From contig NZ_JAVDQF010000001.1 of the NCBI RefSeq assembly GCF_031454135.1, positions 3,038,001 through 3,102,000 on the forward strand: a DNA stretch of 64,000 bases, read 5' to 3'. Shown one piece after another: positions 34,635-41,156 of this stretch; the first letter of the stretch is position 1, and the number at the start of each line of letters is the position of its first letter. Both the position numbers and the translations under genes were made by a program. Origin of the DNA: Arthrobacter russicus. Its GTDB lineage: Bacteria > Actinomycetota > Actinomycetes > Actinomycetales > Micrococcaceae. The notes under the pieces are model-generated. The model had not been told where the DNA came from, ran no database searches, and worked only from the letters and a program-made list of their open reading frames with translations.

Positions 34635-34717
34635 AGAGCTGTCTCCTTCTTTGGCTGCGGATGGTAGTTTTGATGCGTCTCCGAAAGCGTATCCGGCTCC
34701 AATTCCTGTTCGCTCAT
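34631..34717 (-). CDS. 28-residue hypothetical protein
   Basis: ATG 34717 starts a 28-codon frame (MSEQELEPDTLSETHQNYHP) joined to both neighbours by ATGA overlaps. Possibly a leader or coupling peptide; translation rests on the overlaps. Confidence 0.5.
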   Translation of the reverse strand: MSEQELEPDTLSETHQNYHPQPKKETAL

Positions 34718-35121
34718 TTCTGGTCGCCGGGTTTCGTCCATGTGGCGATTTCGTAGCTCTCGGAGGGCAGGCGGGCAAGGATATCCTCGTCAGAAAAGGA
34801 TTCCTCGAATCCGTCTACACGCCAGGCCCTGGAGAGCGTGGTAACCCGGTGAGCGATCTCGGTGAACTCGCCGTTGAAGTACCGGATGACCGCGCCCATT
34901 TCTTGCGGGAGTGTAATGGGCGGTGCCTCCGCTAGCAAGTCGTAGTGGCCTTTGCCGTACCCGAGTAGAAAGCCGTCCTCGGTGTACCAGATACCAGTAC
35001 CGAGACAGTGGTCAGCTTTTCCAATCACGATGAGGTCACCGACCTTCCCGGCGATGGTCATGCCGGGCACCACCTCGTCAGCACTCAGACGCCGGAGCAC
35101 GGGAAGCTTGTAGTCAGTCAT
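34714..35121 (-). CDS. Hypothetical phage protein
   Basis: A 135-residue protein (MTDYKLPVLRRLSADEVVPG). The opening looks like a small SH3-like beta barrel (VVPGMTIAGKVGDLIVIG), often seen in phage accessory proteins. It overlaps the upstream gene by ATGA. Confidence 0.6.
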   Translation of the reverse strand: MTDYKLPVLRRLSADEVVPGMTIAGKVGDLIVIGKADHCLGTGIWYTEDGFLLGYGKGHYDLLAEAPPITLPQEMGAVIRYFNGEFTEIAHRVTTLSRAWRVDGFEESFSDEDILARLPSESYEIATWTKPGDQK

Positions 35122-35420
35122 CGGGTTGTCCTTAGCTTGTCGATGGCTCCGGCGGCTTCGTGCACGCCGAGGTTGTAAGCCTGGTCCGCCCGGTCCGCCC
35201 GGTCCGTGGCATCGTGTAGCTGCTCTTCGCGGATTACGTCTTTGGCGGCGTCGAGGATGACCGGGAGAACCGCCTCAGCCCGACGCAGGTATTTCCCGCT
35301 GTACCCCTCGTACTGCGTTTCCGTCCAGGTGAGTTTCCGCTCCCGGTCTCCGTACCCAGTGACGAGCGGCTCTAGGTTGTAGAGGGCTTCGGCTACTTGC
35401 TGTGTCAGGCTCGTGCTCAT
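35118..35420 (-). CDS. Hypothetical phage protein, copy A of a duplicated module
   Basis: A 100-residue protein from ATG 35420 (MSTSLTQQVAEALYNLEPLV). Its first 18 residues match the protein encoded at 36573-36800 (MSTDLTHEVAEALYAAEPIK), and the genes just upstream of each match too, so a two-gene block was duplicated. The remainder is helical and charged. Confidence 0.6.
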   Translation of the reverse strand: MSTSLTQQVAEALYNLEPLVTGYGDRERKLTWTETQYEGYSGKYLRRAEAVLPVILDAAKDVIREEQLHDATDRADRADQAYNLGVHEAAGAIDKLRTTR

Positions 35421-35701
35421 TGGTTTTCCTCGTCCGCGAATTTCCAGAAGTACACGTTCTGGCCGTTCTCCATTGCGTGCCGGCGGGCTTGTAGCTCGTC
35501 CTGGTAGACGGCTTTCACTTCTTCGTCGTAGCTGCCGACGATCCACACGCCGGGCTTCGGGTCCACGCGGGCTGGCTTCTTGCCTTCGAGTTCAAGGACG
35601 CGGCACGCGAACTCAGCCGGAATGTCATCAGGGATGGGCCAGTCGCCGCCGGTCACGTCCCACCAGAGGTTCAGGTAATCGGCCTTGGTCTCGGTACTCA
35701 T
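35417..35701 (-). CDS. Hypothetical phage protein, copy A of a duplicated module
   Basis: A 94-residue protein from ATG 35701. The C-terminal 45 residues (KPGVWIVGSYDEEVKAVYQD, then RRHAMENGQNVYFWKFADEE) are nearly identical to the 51-residue protein at 36797-36952, and the DNA of that part is close to identical over about 140 bases. The N-terminal half (LNLWWDVTGGDWPIPDDIPA) is absent from the copy. Confidence 0.65.
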   Translation of the reverse strand: MSTETKADYLNLWWDVTGGDWPIPDDIPAEFACRVLELEGKKPARVDPKPGVWIVGSYDEEVKAVYQDELQARRHAMENGQNVYFWKFADEENQ

Positions 35702-36072
35702 GGGTTCTCCTCCGCTTTGGCTTTCTCCCAAAAATCAGCGAATATCAGCACGTCGCCCGTATCAATGTTTGCTAGACCAATTGATTGGCTTCCCCATGGC
35801 GATTCCCCGTCGAAAAGGACATAGATGCGTTTGCCCTTGAGTTCTTCCCAGGTGTGAGCCTTGAGGGTTTCCAGGATCGTTCCCAGGAAGTCGGCTCCGA
35901 AGCGATTGCGGATGAAGTAGCCGCCCAGGGTGCATCCGATCGAACCGGCTGAACAGTGCAGGTAGGCGGTCATTATGCCGTGGTCTTCAAACCCCAAGGT
36001 CGTCCGGTCGATGGTCATCACTTCGGCCCGGTAGGCCCGGTCTTCGTGGTCGATCTCGATTTTGACCGTCAT
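35698..36072 (-). CDS. Hypothetical phage protein
   Basis: A 124-residue protein (MTVKIEIDHEDRAYRAEVMT). Beta-rich, with one internal pattern GKRIYVLFDGESPWGSQSIG. No family recognised. It is the first gene downstream of the series of genes separated by the repeated boundary element. Confidence 0.6.
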   Translation of the reverse strand: MTVKIEIDHEDRAYRAEVMTIDRTTLGFEDHGIMTAYLHCSAGSIGCTLGGYFIRNRFGADFLGTILETLKAHTWEELKGKRIYVLFDGESPWGSQSIGLANIDTGDVLIFADFWEKAKAEENP

Positions 36073-36233
36073 TGGTTTTCCTTCGGCTCCGGTTCGTGCG
36101 TTTGGTAGTCTTTGATTTCGTGGGCTTGGACTAGATCCATAGCTTTTTTAGATGCTGTCTCGGCCACAATGAATTCGCAGGTGTCGCAGCGCCCAGTAAA
36201 GCTACCGGCCCGGTTCGGGAAGACAATGCCCAT
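36069..36233 (-). CDS. Small CxxC protein
   Basis: A 54-residue protein from ATG 36233 (MGIVFPNRAGSFTGRCDTCE) with one CxxC and a tail HEPEPKENQ. It overlaps its downstream neighbour by ATGA, and its end carries a copy of the boundary repeat. It is too short for inclusion by most gene finders. Confidence 0.6.
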   Translation of the reverse strand: MGIVFPNRAGSFTGRCDTCEFIVAETASKKAMDLVQAHEIKDYQTHEPEPKENQ

Positions 36234-36427
36234 TAGCCAGGCTCCGGTTCTGTCGTTTGATCTGTGGTGACTTCGCGCCCCGCGAATGGGTCACCAGTCT
36301 TGGTCGACCAGGTGAACGGTGCTTCGTCGTCATTGCGGGCATCGCAGACATCCGGGAGGTTCAGCCATAGGAAGTCGGCGTTGCAGTAGATGCACCGGCT
36401 GGCGATGAAAATGTGCTCCCGGCTCAT
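36233..36427 (-). CDS. Small Cys-containing protein with TTEPEPG tail
   Basis: A 64-residue protein from ATG 36427 (MSREHIFIASRCIYCNADFL) with a CxxC motif that looks like half a zinc finger. The C-terminus QTTEPEPG is encoded by the boundary repeat. Function unknown. Confidence 0.6.
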   Translation of the reverse strand: MSREHIFIASRCIYCNADFLWLNLPDVCDARNDDEAPFTWSTKTGDPFAGREVTTDQTTEPEPG

Positions 36428-36570
36428 CGTCCCGGCTCCTGTTCGTGCGATCTGGACGCCGCTCGCTTGCGGCATAAGTCATCTCGATAGCAGCACCAAG
36501 CCCAATCGCCGTAGCCTACGAATCCCCGATACCCGATGCGATGGCACAGGTAACATTCCTTACTCTCCAT
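36424..36570 (-). CDS. Small Cys/Trp-rich protein
   Basis: A 48-residue protein from ATG 36570 (MESKECYLCHRIGYRGFVGY). CYLC and WCCYRDDLC could bind one zinc. The tail SHEQEPGR comes from the boundary repeat, and the stop overlaps the next start by ATGA. Confidence 0.6.
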   Translation of the reverse strand: MESKECYLCHRIGYRGFVGYGDWAWCCYRDDLCRKRAASRSHEQEPGR

Positions 36571-36572
36571 GG

Positions 36573-36800
36573 TCAAAGCTCCGGTTCACTCGATTGGTGG
36601 GTGATTGGTTCGAATGGTTCGAAGCACCCGGGATCAGGGTTTTCCCGATCGGCCCAATGCACTTCATTGCTTACGCAGGCTGGGCAGGTCGGTAGCTCCG
36701 ACTCAGTCGCCGGTTGGTCGTGGTCTTTGGTGTCGCCGCGTTTGATCGGCTCCGCTGCGTAGAGTGCTTCGGCGACTTCGTGGGTGAGATCAGTGCTCAT
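36573..36800 (-). CDS. Small protein, copy B of a duplicated module
   Basis: A 75-residue protein from ATG 36800. The N-terminus (MSTDLTHEVAEALYAAEPIK) matches copy A at 35118-35420; the rest differs and includes CPAC. The C-terminus HQSSEPEL is encoded by the boundary repeat. Confidence 0.6.
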   Translation of the reverse strand: MSTDLTHEVAEALYAAEPIKRGDTKDHDQPATESELPTCPACVSNEVHWADRENPDPGCFEPFEPITHQSSEPEL

Positions 36801-36952
36801 TGGTATTCCTCGTCTGCGAATTTCCAGAAGTACACGTTCTGGCCGTTCTCCATTGCGTGCCGGCGGGCTTGTAGCTCGTCCTGGTAGACGGCTAGCACTT
36901 CGTTGCTGTATTCGCCGACGATCCACACGCCAGGCTTGGTCTCGTCACTCAT
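36797..36952 (-). CDS. 51-residue protein, shortened copy B of a duplicated module
   Basis: From ATG 36952 (MSDETKPGVWIVGEYSNEVL) to FADEEYQ. It is almost the C-terminal half of the protein at 35417-35701, with near-identical DNA. It overlaps both neighbours by ATGA. Confidence 0.62.
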   Translation of the reverse strand: MSDETKPGVWIVGEYSNEVLAVYQDELQARRHAMENGQNVYFWKFADEEYQ

Positions 36953-37140
36953 TTGGTCTCCTCAGGCTCCAGTCCGTGCGGTTTGTGGCACCAGCAAATG
37001 CATACATAGGTATCCAGCTCGCCTAGGAATCCTGCGCACGCCCCGAAATGCCCTGCTTGAAAGCCGCATTCGGCGATATGCATCCCAAGAGTCTTTCGAT
37101 GCCTACACCCATCTGGGGAAGTGCTGGGGATAATATTCAT
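36949..37140 (-). CDS. Cys/His-rich small protein
   Basis: A 63-residue protein (MNIIPSTSPDGCRHRKTLGM) with six Cys and several His, including YVCICWCHKPHG, which could hold one or two zinc ions. The tail GLEPEETK derives from the boundary repeat. Confidence 0.6.
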   Translation of the reverse strand: MNIIPSTSPDGCRHRKTLGMHIAECGFQAGHFGACAGFLGELDTYVCICWCHKPHGLEPEETK

Positions 37141-37177
37141 TACTCACACCCCAGATCGTGCGGTTGGTTGGTGTGCA

Positions 37178-37471
37178 TTAGTACCAGACGACGGCGTGCG
37201 TGACTCCGCGCGTGCCGATCTTCGACTCGTGCACTGGTTGCCAATACCAGCCTGGTCCGTCCTCACGTGAGGCGGGTACTGGTATGATGCGGCCAGCCTC
37301 TACAGTCGGCTTACGGTCATAGAATGTGCACCAGCGGCACTGGCATCCCAGGTCGCAGCATGAATCTCCTTCGATTTCTTTACGCATCCAATCCCGAGCA
37401 AGGTCCACGTTGCGAGTACCGGTGACCATTCCACCGCCCTCACTGAATTGGTGCGCGGATATTCTACCCAT
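37178..37471 (-). CDS. Hypothetical phage protein with Cys cluster
   Basis: A 97-residue protein from ATG 37471 (MGRISAHQFSEGGGMVTGTR). CCDLGCQCRWCTFYDRK is a dense Cys cluster. The C-terminus is aromatic. The boundary repeat lies both before the start and, degraded, after the stop (37149-37171). Confidence 0.6.
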   Translation of the reverse strand: MGRISAHQFSEGGGMVTGTRNVDLARDWMRKEIEGDSCCDLGCQCRWCTFYDRKPTVEAGRIIPVPASREDGPGWYWQPVHESKIGTRGVTHAVVWY

Positions 37472-37473
37472 GA

Positions 37474-37701
37474 TCAAAGCTCCGGTTCTGTCGATTGGGT
37501 GGCTCGCCACCGCTCGAATGCGATAACGCATTCTTTGGCTGCGTCGCGCTTCGCATGCAACCATCCGTTGAGGAAATCCTGCTTAGACGTCGTTGGATAC
37601 AGGGCGTAATAAGCCCACCGCCTCGGCTCGCCATAGACGTGGCCGACCACCTCGCCGTCGACAAGGACGCGATTATCCCTACTCACCGTGAACTTGATCA
37701 T
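37474..37701 (-). CDS. Small protein with STEPEL tail
   Basis: A 75-residue protein (MIKFTVSRDNRVLVDGEVVG), beta-rich then helical (LNGWLHAKRDAAKECVIAFE). The end TQSTEPEL is encoded by the clearest copy of the boundary repeat. Confidence 0.62.
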   Translation of the reverse strand: MIKFTVSRDNRVLVDGEVVGHVYGEPRRWAYYALYPTTSKQDFLNGWLHAKRDAAKECVIAFERWRATQSTEPEL

Positions 37702-37936
37702 GCCCTAGCTCCGGTTCTGTCGGTTTGTTGTCAGCTTCTGGGCTCTCAGCTATCTGATCCACGATGAATGACCACGGCCAGCGGCGAGCGTTCGGGCCAA
37801 GCATCCTGTCGGCCTTATTGATGGCTTCTTGCTTGGTATCAGCTTTTACGGTCAGCTTCTGAGCCTTATCCCATCGTGGGTAGTAGTAGCCGCTAGGGTC
37901 TTTCGGGATCGCTCTCATTGAAAATGTGAAGCTCAC
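37679..37936 (-). CDS. Small protein with internal PTEPEL
   Basis: An 85-residue protein. GTG 37936 is chosen because it overlaps the upstream stop (GTGA) and has AGGA before it. The boundary repeat encodes KPTEPEL, but here the frame runs on for ten residues into the next gene, overlapping it by 23 bases. Confidence 0.58.
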   Translation of the reverse strand: MSFTFSMRAIPKDPSGYYYPRWDKAQKLTVKADTKQEAINKADRMLGPNARRWPWSFIVDQIAESPEADNKPTEPELGHDQVHGE

Positions 37937-38094
37937 GGGCGTTCCTGTTCTGTTGGTTGGTGGTCCGGGCAGTGGTCGCCCGCAAAGTCGATAATTGACC
38001 AATCGGTGAAGTCTTTGGCGTCCGCGTCGGTGGATGCTGAGCAACCGGGCGCATCGCAGACATACCAGCAGTGGGAGGTCATTTTCAGGGTCAT
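37933..38094 (-). CDS. Small Cys/His protein
   Basis: A 53-residue protein from ATG 38094 (MTLKMTSHCWYVCDAPGCSA). It is similar in plan to the next gene upstream (both have YxCD.xGC followed by CPDH or CPNH), so the two look like diverged duplicates of a small zinc-binding domain. The tail is HQPTEQERP. Confidence 0.6.
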   Translation of the reverse strand: MTLKMTSHCWYVCDAPGCSASTDADAKDFTDWSIIDFAGDHCPDHQPTEQERP

Positions 38095-38249
38095 GCCTTT
38101 AGCTCCGGTTCAGTCGGTTTGTGGTTCGGGCAAAAGTCCACTGCCTCGCTGGCGAGCGTCCAGCCGAAATGGTCGCCCCTGACTGGCTGCATCGACGCTA
38201 CACATCCCTCAGCGTCGCAGTAGTACCTTGTGGTGATTTCCCTGCTCAT
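38091..38249 (-). CDS. Small Cys/His protein, paralogue of neighbour
   Basis: A 52-residue protein from ATG 38249 (MSREITTRYYCDAEGCVASM) ending FCPNHKPTEPELKA. YYCDAEGC and FCPNH mirror YVCDAPGC and HCPDH of the protein at 37933-38094. A single zinc site is likely. Confidence 0.62.
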   Translation of the reverse strand: MSREITTRYYCDAEGCVASMQPVRGDHFGWTLASEAVDFCPNHKPTEPELKA

Positions 38250-38428
38250 AGCAGATCCTGTTCTGTCGATTGGGTGTTGCAAGTCGGGCACTTGTGGCAC
38301 CACTTGCCGCGATCATCCGGCCAGATTGACCAGCCTGCATTCCGTCGCTGGCGCGTCGTCCTTGAGTCTCCGTGCTCCCATAGCCCGCAGGTATCGCAGT
38401 GGATGGTTACATCGTGGTGAATGCTCAT
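38246..38428 (-). CDS. Small zinc-finger-like protein
   Basis: A 60-residue protein (MSIHHDVTIHCDTCGLWEHG) with HCDTC and CHKCPTC, a likely four-Cys zinc site. The tail STEQDLL derives from the boundary repeat. Confidence 0.62.
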   Translation of the reverse strand: MSIHHDVTIHCDTCGLWEHGDSRTTRQRRNAGWSIWPDDRGKWCHKCPTCNTQSTEQDLL

Positions 38429-38736
38429 CGCTCACGCTCCAGTCCAGTCGATTTGTGGTCTAGCGAGGTGCCGTTTCCCTCGTTGCTGATGCTGCCGTAG
38501 CGTTCGTGCGCGCTCTGGCGGCTGATGCCGAGGCCGCTGCCGATGTACGCCCATGATTGGCCTTGTGCTCGTATCCCGGCGACGGCTGCCGCGATCGCGT
38601 CCTCCAGGTCGGTCCGAAGCGCGATGAGTTCGCCGAGGTCGAAGTCGTCACCGTCGCCGACGCGTTTGCCTGCAGCCCGAAGAATGCGTTTGGCAAAAGC
38701 GATGTACGGGGCCGTTTCGACCGTGTCGCGGCTCAT
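38425..38736 (-). CDS. HTH-containing small protein
   Basis: A 103-residue protein (MSRDTVETAPYIAFAKRILR). QSWAYIGSGLGISRQSAHER is a clear helix-turn-helix of the kind found in small actinobacterial DNA-binding proteins. The tail STGLERER follows the last clear boundary repeat. Possible regulator of the small-gene operon. Confidence 0.65.
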   Translation of the reverse strand: MSRDTVETAPYIAFAKRILRAAGKRVGDGDDFDLGELIALRTDLEDAIAAAVAGIRAQGQSWAYIGSGLGISRQSAHERYGSISNEGNGTSLDHKSTGLERER

Positions 38737-39263
38737 CGCACTGGCTCCGATCTTCCTGAGATTTCAGCGTCAGGATCAACCTGACGCTCAAAATCTGCGG
38801 AACGGGGGAGCGACAAAAGCGGTCTGAGCACGCCCTGCTCGATCGCCATCTCGACAGCGGGGGCCGCTTCCTGGAAGACGGTTTTACCTCCGGGCAGCAC
38901 GAGGTGGGCGAAGAATTCCTCTTCGAAGGTGACGATCCCGGCCTCTACGGCTTCGAGCTTCGCCTTGACTACCAGGGCCAGTGCCCGCCAGCGTTGGCGG
39001 ACAGCGCGTTCATACTCGACCGCAATGCCGGTAGCGTCGCGACGCAAGCCCTTGGCTGGCGTGTGCGTGAATTCGCGTGCCTCACGATCGGGCATGGGCA
39101 AGACGAATCGAACCTGCTTACCGGCGGCCGTGAAGCCGATGGCGGCGCGCTCCGCCTCCCATCCGTACATGAAGCTCGACGCACCGTAGCGGGCGAGCGT
39201 TCGCTCGATCTCAGCACGCAACGTGGCGGAATCCACGCTGGTGTTCTGGGCATACTTACTCAT
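38733..39263 (-). CDS. Conserved mobile-element protein of unknown function
   Basis: A 176-residue protein from ATG 39263 (MSKYAQNTSVDSATLRAEIE). ERTLARYGASSFMYGWEAER and KQVRFVLPMPDREAREF recur in many phages and conjugative elements, as far as I recall, always without assigned function. Base composition is richer in GC than the neighbouring small genes. Confidence 0.68.
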   Translation of the reverse strand: MSKYAQNTSVDSATLRAEIERTLARYGASSFMYGWEAERAAIGFTAAGKQVRFVLPMPDREAREFTHTPAKGLRRDATGIAVEYERAVRQRWRALALVVKAKLEAVEAGIVTFEEEFFAHLVLPGGKTVFQEAAPAVEMAIEQGVLRPLLSLPRSADFERQVDPDAEISGRSEPVR

Positions 39264-39544
39264 GCCTTCAGTCCGAAGTCCTCTTGACCGGCGTTCTTCA
39301 CTGATTCGAGGAACTCGACCGTCTCGGAGCCGAGCGGCCATGCGATCGCCTGTGCCGGGATCGGCGGCTGGAGGATTCCTGGGCATTCGATGAACCGGAG
39401 CACGGTCGAGGCCCGCGACACGGCAAGGTCGGCCGCATAGTCGAGTCCGACCTCGACGCATTCCCGGAAGTCCTCCAGCAAATCTTCCCGGACCGCCAGC
39501 AACTCGGCCCCGCTCAAAGTCTTGGTCAGCCTGAACATTTGCAT
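39260..39544 (-). CDS. Hypothetical phage protein
   Basis: A 94-residue acidic protein (MQMFRLTKTLSGAELLAVRE; ATG 39538 is an alternative). Helical. It overlaps its downstream neighbour by ATGA and is GC-rich like it, suggesting the two travelled together. Confidence 0.6.
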   Translation of the reverse strand: MQMFRLTKTLSGAELLAVREDLLEDFRECVEVGLDYAADLAVSRASTVLRFIECPGILQPPIPAQAIAWPLGSETVEFLESVKNAGQEDFGLKA

Positions 39545-39648
39545 TCTCCTGTCTGCTCGTTGATTGGCCCGCTACACGCCGTGCAGCGCTTGAAAGGCGG
39601 AACTGGTTCGCCGAGCCTTACCGGCCCGGTCACGATTTCCACTTGCAT
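39526..39648 (-). CDS. 40-residue zinc-ribbon-like peptide
   Basis: ATG 39648, behind GGGGCGGGGG, opens a 40-codon frame (MQVEIVTGPVRLGEPVPPFK) ending RCTACSGPINEQTGECKCSG, with CxxC and CxC pairs. It overlaps the next start by 19 bases. Small but well formed. Confidence 0.5.
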   Translation of the reverse strand: MQVEIVTGPVRLGEPVPPFKRCTACSGPINEQTGECKCSG

Positions 39649-39653
39649 GTCGA

Positions 39654-39800
39654 TCACCCCCGCCCCGAAGATCGCAGGATCGTTGACAGCAGCCACCACA
39701 TGCCCCAGATCCCGGCGAGCAAGTACAAGACCATGACGGCCGCGAGCGCGTGATCGGCTTTGATGCGGGCCCGGGGTCGGTGTTGGTGGCGGCCGCTCAT
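39654..39800 (-). CDS. 48-residue membrane protein
   Basis: ATG 39800 starts MSGRHQHRPRARIKADHALA, then one membrane helix (AAVMVLYLLAGIWGMWWLL). The stop is 5 bases before the next start, and its own start overlaps the upstream gene's end. Confidence 0.55.
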   Translation of the reverse strand: MSGRHQHRPRARIKADHALAAVMVLYLLAGIWGMWWLLSTILRSSGRG

Positions 39801-40066
39801 CGTTGATCCTTCGTCTGGCCTTGAAAGGCTGCTGCGAGCGCGGCGAAGTAGTGGCTGGCGTTAGTGCAGGATTCTCCGAGCCCGACGAAATTGCGCATCG
39901 GGTTCCAAAATTCTGCGACCCGGGTTGTTCGGATCATTCGAAGGTCGGACAGATTTGGCCCCATGTGCACGTAAACGGTTGTTCCCTTGATGTGGCGGCG
40001 GGCGTAGGCCCGGTACTTCATGCGGGGGAAGTTGTTTGGGGTGCGTGCAAGCTGGCCCCGGCTCAT
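39797..40066 (-). CDS. Hypothetical phage protein
   Basis: An 89-residue basic protein from ATG 40066 (MSRGQLARTPNNFPRMKYRA). Aromatic and Arg-rich; no family recognised. It overlaps the upstream gene by ATGA. Confidence 0.58.
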   Translation of the reverse strand: MSRGQLARTPNNFPRMKYRAYARRHIKGTTVYVHMGPNLSDLRMIRTTRVAEFWNPMRNFVGLGESCTNASHYFAALAAAFQGQTKDQR

Positions 40067-40485
40067 GGTGTGGCCTTGGTGACCGTAGCCGGGGACCACT
40101 TCGTGATCTCGGGCTGGAGTGCGCATCCGCGGCCTCCAGGGAAGCGCCTTTCGCCATTCCAGTAACCGTTTACGTCAAGGAATGCGAGGATCGGCGGTTC
40201 AATCTCCTCGCCCTCGAATTCTTCGACGTACACGAGGCTTCCGGGTTTGGTGGGGAGCTTCGGGGCCGGGCGATCCACCAGGTAGAACTCGTCGTCGGCG
40301 TCAAAGTGCCGGATGCCGCCCTGTTGGTTGTATACCTTGAAGAATTCAATGTTCCCGACAGTCCCGGCGGCGATCCTTGAAACCGTCATTTTCCATTTCG
40401 CGCTGATTCCGCACACGAGGGTTGTCCACTGGATGGTGTCGCCTACACGGATGTCGGTGGCTTTGATCGTGCGGTGAGTGTTCAT
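40063..40485 (-). CDS. Hypothetical phage protein
   Basis: A 140-residue protein (MNTHRTIKATDIRVGDTIQW). The opening resembles a beta-barrel found in small DNA-associated phage proteins (VGDTIQWTTLVCGISAKWKM). Function unknown. It overlaps both neighbours by 4 bases. Confidence 0.6.
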   Translation of the reverse strand: MNTHRTIKATDIRVGDTIQWTTLVCGISAKWKMTVSRIAAGTVGNIEFFKVYNQQGGIRHFDADDEFYLVDRPAPKLPTKPGSLVYVEEFEGEEIEPPILAFLDVNGYWNGERRFPGGRGCALQPEITKWSPATVTKATP

Positions 40486-40661
40486 GCTGCATCCTCCAAA
40501 TGTCCGGGGCAGTCAACCCAAGTGATGTTTTGGACGCCGGGCAAGGGGCTGGCTCCGTTGTCTACGCGCTTGCGGTGTTCACGGCATCGAGTTGAACCGG
40601 CGTGTTCGTGATCGTCTTTCGGTCCGCCCTTCCGCAGGCCGCAATGACAAAAATTGCTCAT
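40482..40661 (-). CDS. Small Cys/His protein
   Basis: A 59-residue protein from ATG 40661 (MSNFCHCGLRKGGPKDDHEH) with CHC, later C and a CPGH near the end; a possible zinc site. Overlaps both neighbours by ATGA. Confidence 0.6.
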   Translation of the reverse strand: MSNFCHCGLRKGGPKDDHEHAGSTRCREHRKRVDNGASPLPGVQNITWVDCPGHLEDAA

Positions 40662-40876
40662 GCTTGGGCCTGCCTCAGGGTGCGCAGCTCGGCTTGGAGC
40701 GCGGTCATTTCTCGGTCGTCTTCGGCTGCCATTTCGGCCCAGTCCAGCGCTTCGGACGTGTCGGACCGGAGGAGGGCTTGTGCTGATTTCCAGGCTGCGG
40801 TGTCGCGGCTGGTGCGGACTTCCGCGATCCGCTCGGTCAAAGCACTGACGTTGACGATCGTTGGTGTGGTGTTCAT
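40658..40876 (-). CDS. Hypothetical coiled-coil protein
   Basis: A 72-residue protein from ATG 40876 (MNTTPTIVNVSALTERIAEV) with two helices and heptad-like spacing (REMTALQAELRTLRQ). It is the first gene of the leftward operon that starts at the operator region 40918-40963. Confidence 0.6.
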   Translation of the reverse strand: MNTTPTIVNVSALTERIAEVRTSRDTAAWKSAQALLRSDTSEALDWAEMAAEDDREMTALQAELRTLRQAQA

Positions 40877-40917
40877 GGTGTTCCTTCCGGGGTCTGGTGT
40901 GCGTCTCTTGGTATTTA

Positions 40918-40963
40918 ATGTACTCACAAAAAATATCAAAGTCAATAATTTATCGTGAGTACA
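40918..40963. promoter_or_regulatory. Divergent operator with 9-bp inverted repeat
   Basis: TGTACTCAC (40918-40926) and GTGAGTACA (40955-40963) are perfect reverse complements 28 bases apart, flanking a very AT-rich stretch between the leftward operon and the rightward ribbon-helix-helix gene. This fits autoregulation by that protein of both promoters. Confidence 0.6.
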
Positions 40964-40977
40964 GTAAAGTGGTGCCC

Positions 40978-41154
40978 ATGGATGAAAAACGCCCGAGAGG
41001 CAGGCCGTTCGCTGATGTGAAGCGCGACGAGCGAATACAGATTCGTGTCACCGCCGAAGAGAAGCGGGACATCGAATCCGGTGCCCCCAAAAAGGAGTTC
41101 AGTGAATGGGCTAGGGGAGCCCTACTCCGGGCCGCCAAGCGATCGAAGCCGTAA
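40978..41154 (+). CDS. Ribbon-helix-helix-like regulator
   Basis: A 58-residue basic protein (MDEKRPRGRPFADVKRDERI). The strand RIQIRVTAEEKRDIE followed by two helices is the pattern of ribbon-helix-helix/CopG-type DNA-binding proteins. It points against its neighbours, faces the 9-bp inverted repeat just upstream, and could repress the small-gene operon. Confidence 0.65.
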   Translation: MDEKRPRGRPFADVKRDERIQIRVTAEEKRDIESGAPKKEFSEWARGALLRAAKRSKP

Positions 41155-41156
41155 AT

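Larger units (their letters stand above)
36086..38458 (-). repeat. Dispersed gene-boundary repeat, about 12 copies
   Basis: A 19-21 base element recurs at successive gene junctions; minus-strand consensus CAAWCGACAGAACCGGAGC, followed 5-14 bases later by a start codon. Plus-strand positions: 36086-36105, 36241-36259, 36435-36455, 36578-36597, 36966-36988, 37149-37171 (weak), 37479-37499, 37708-37727, 37941-37960, 38102-38121, 38254-38274, 38436-38458. It usually encodes the last residues of one protein ([S/T]TEPEL or similar) and its GGAGC is the ribosome-binding site of the next. Spacing is irregular and set by gene length, so it is not a CRISPR array. Confidence 0.8.

Noticed and set aside
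36086-38458. Possible CRISPR array
   Set aside because: The repeat units lie at irregular distances, overlap coding sequence and vary at several positions; no cas genes are present.
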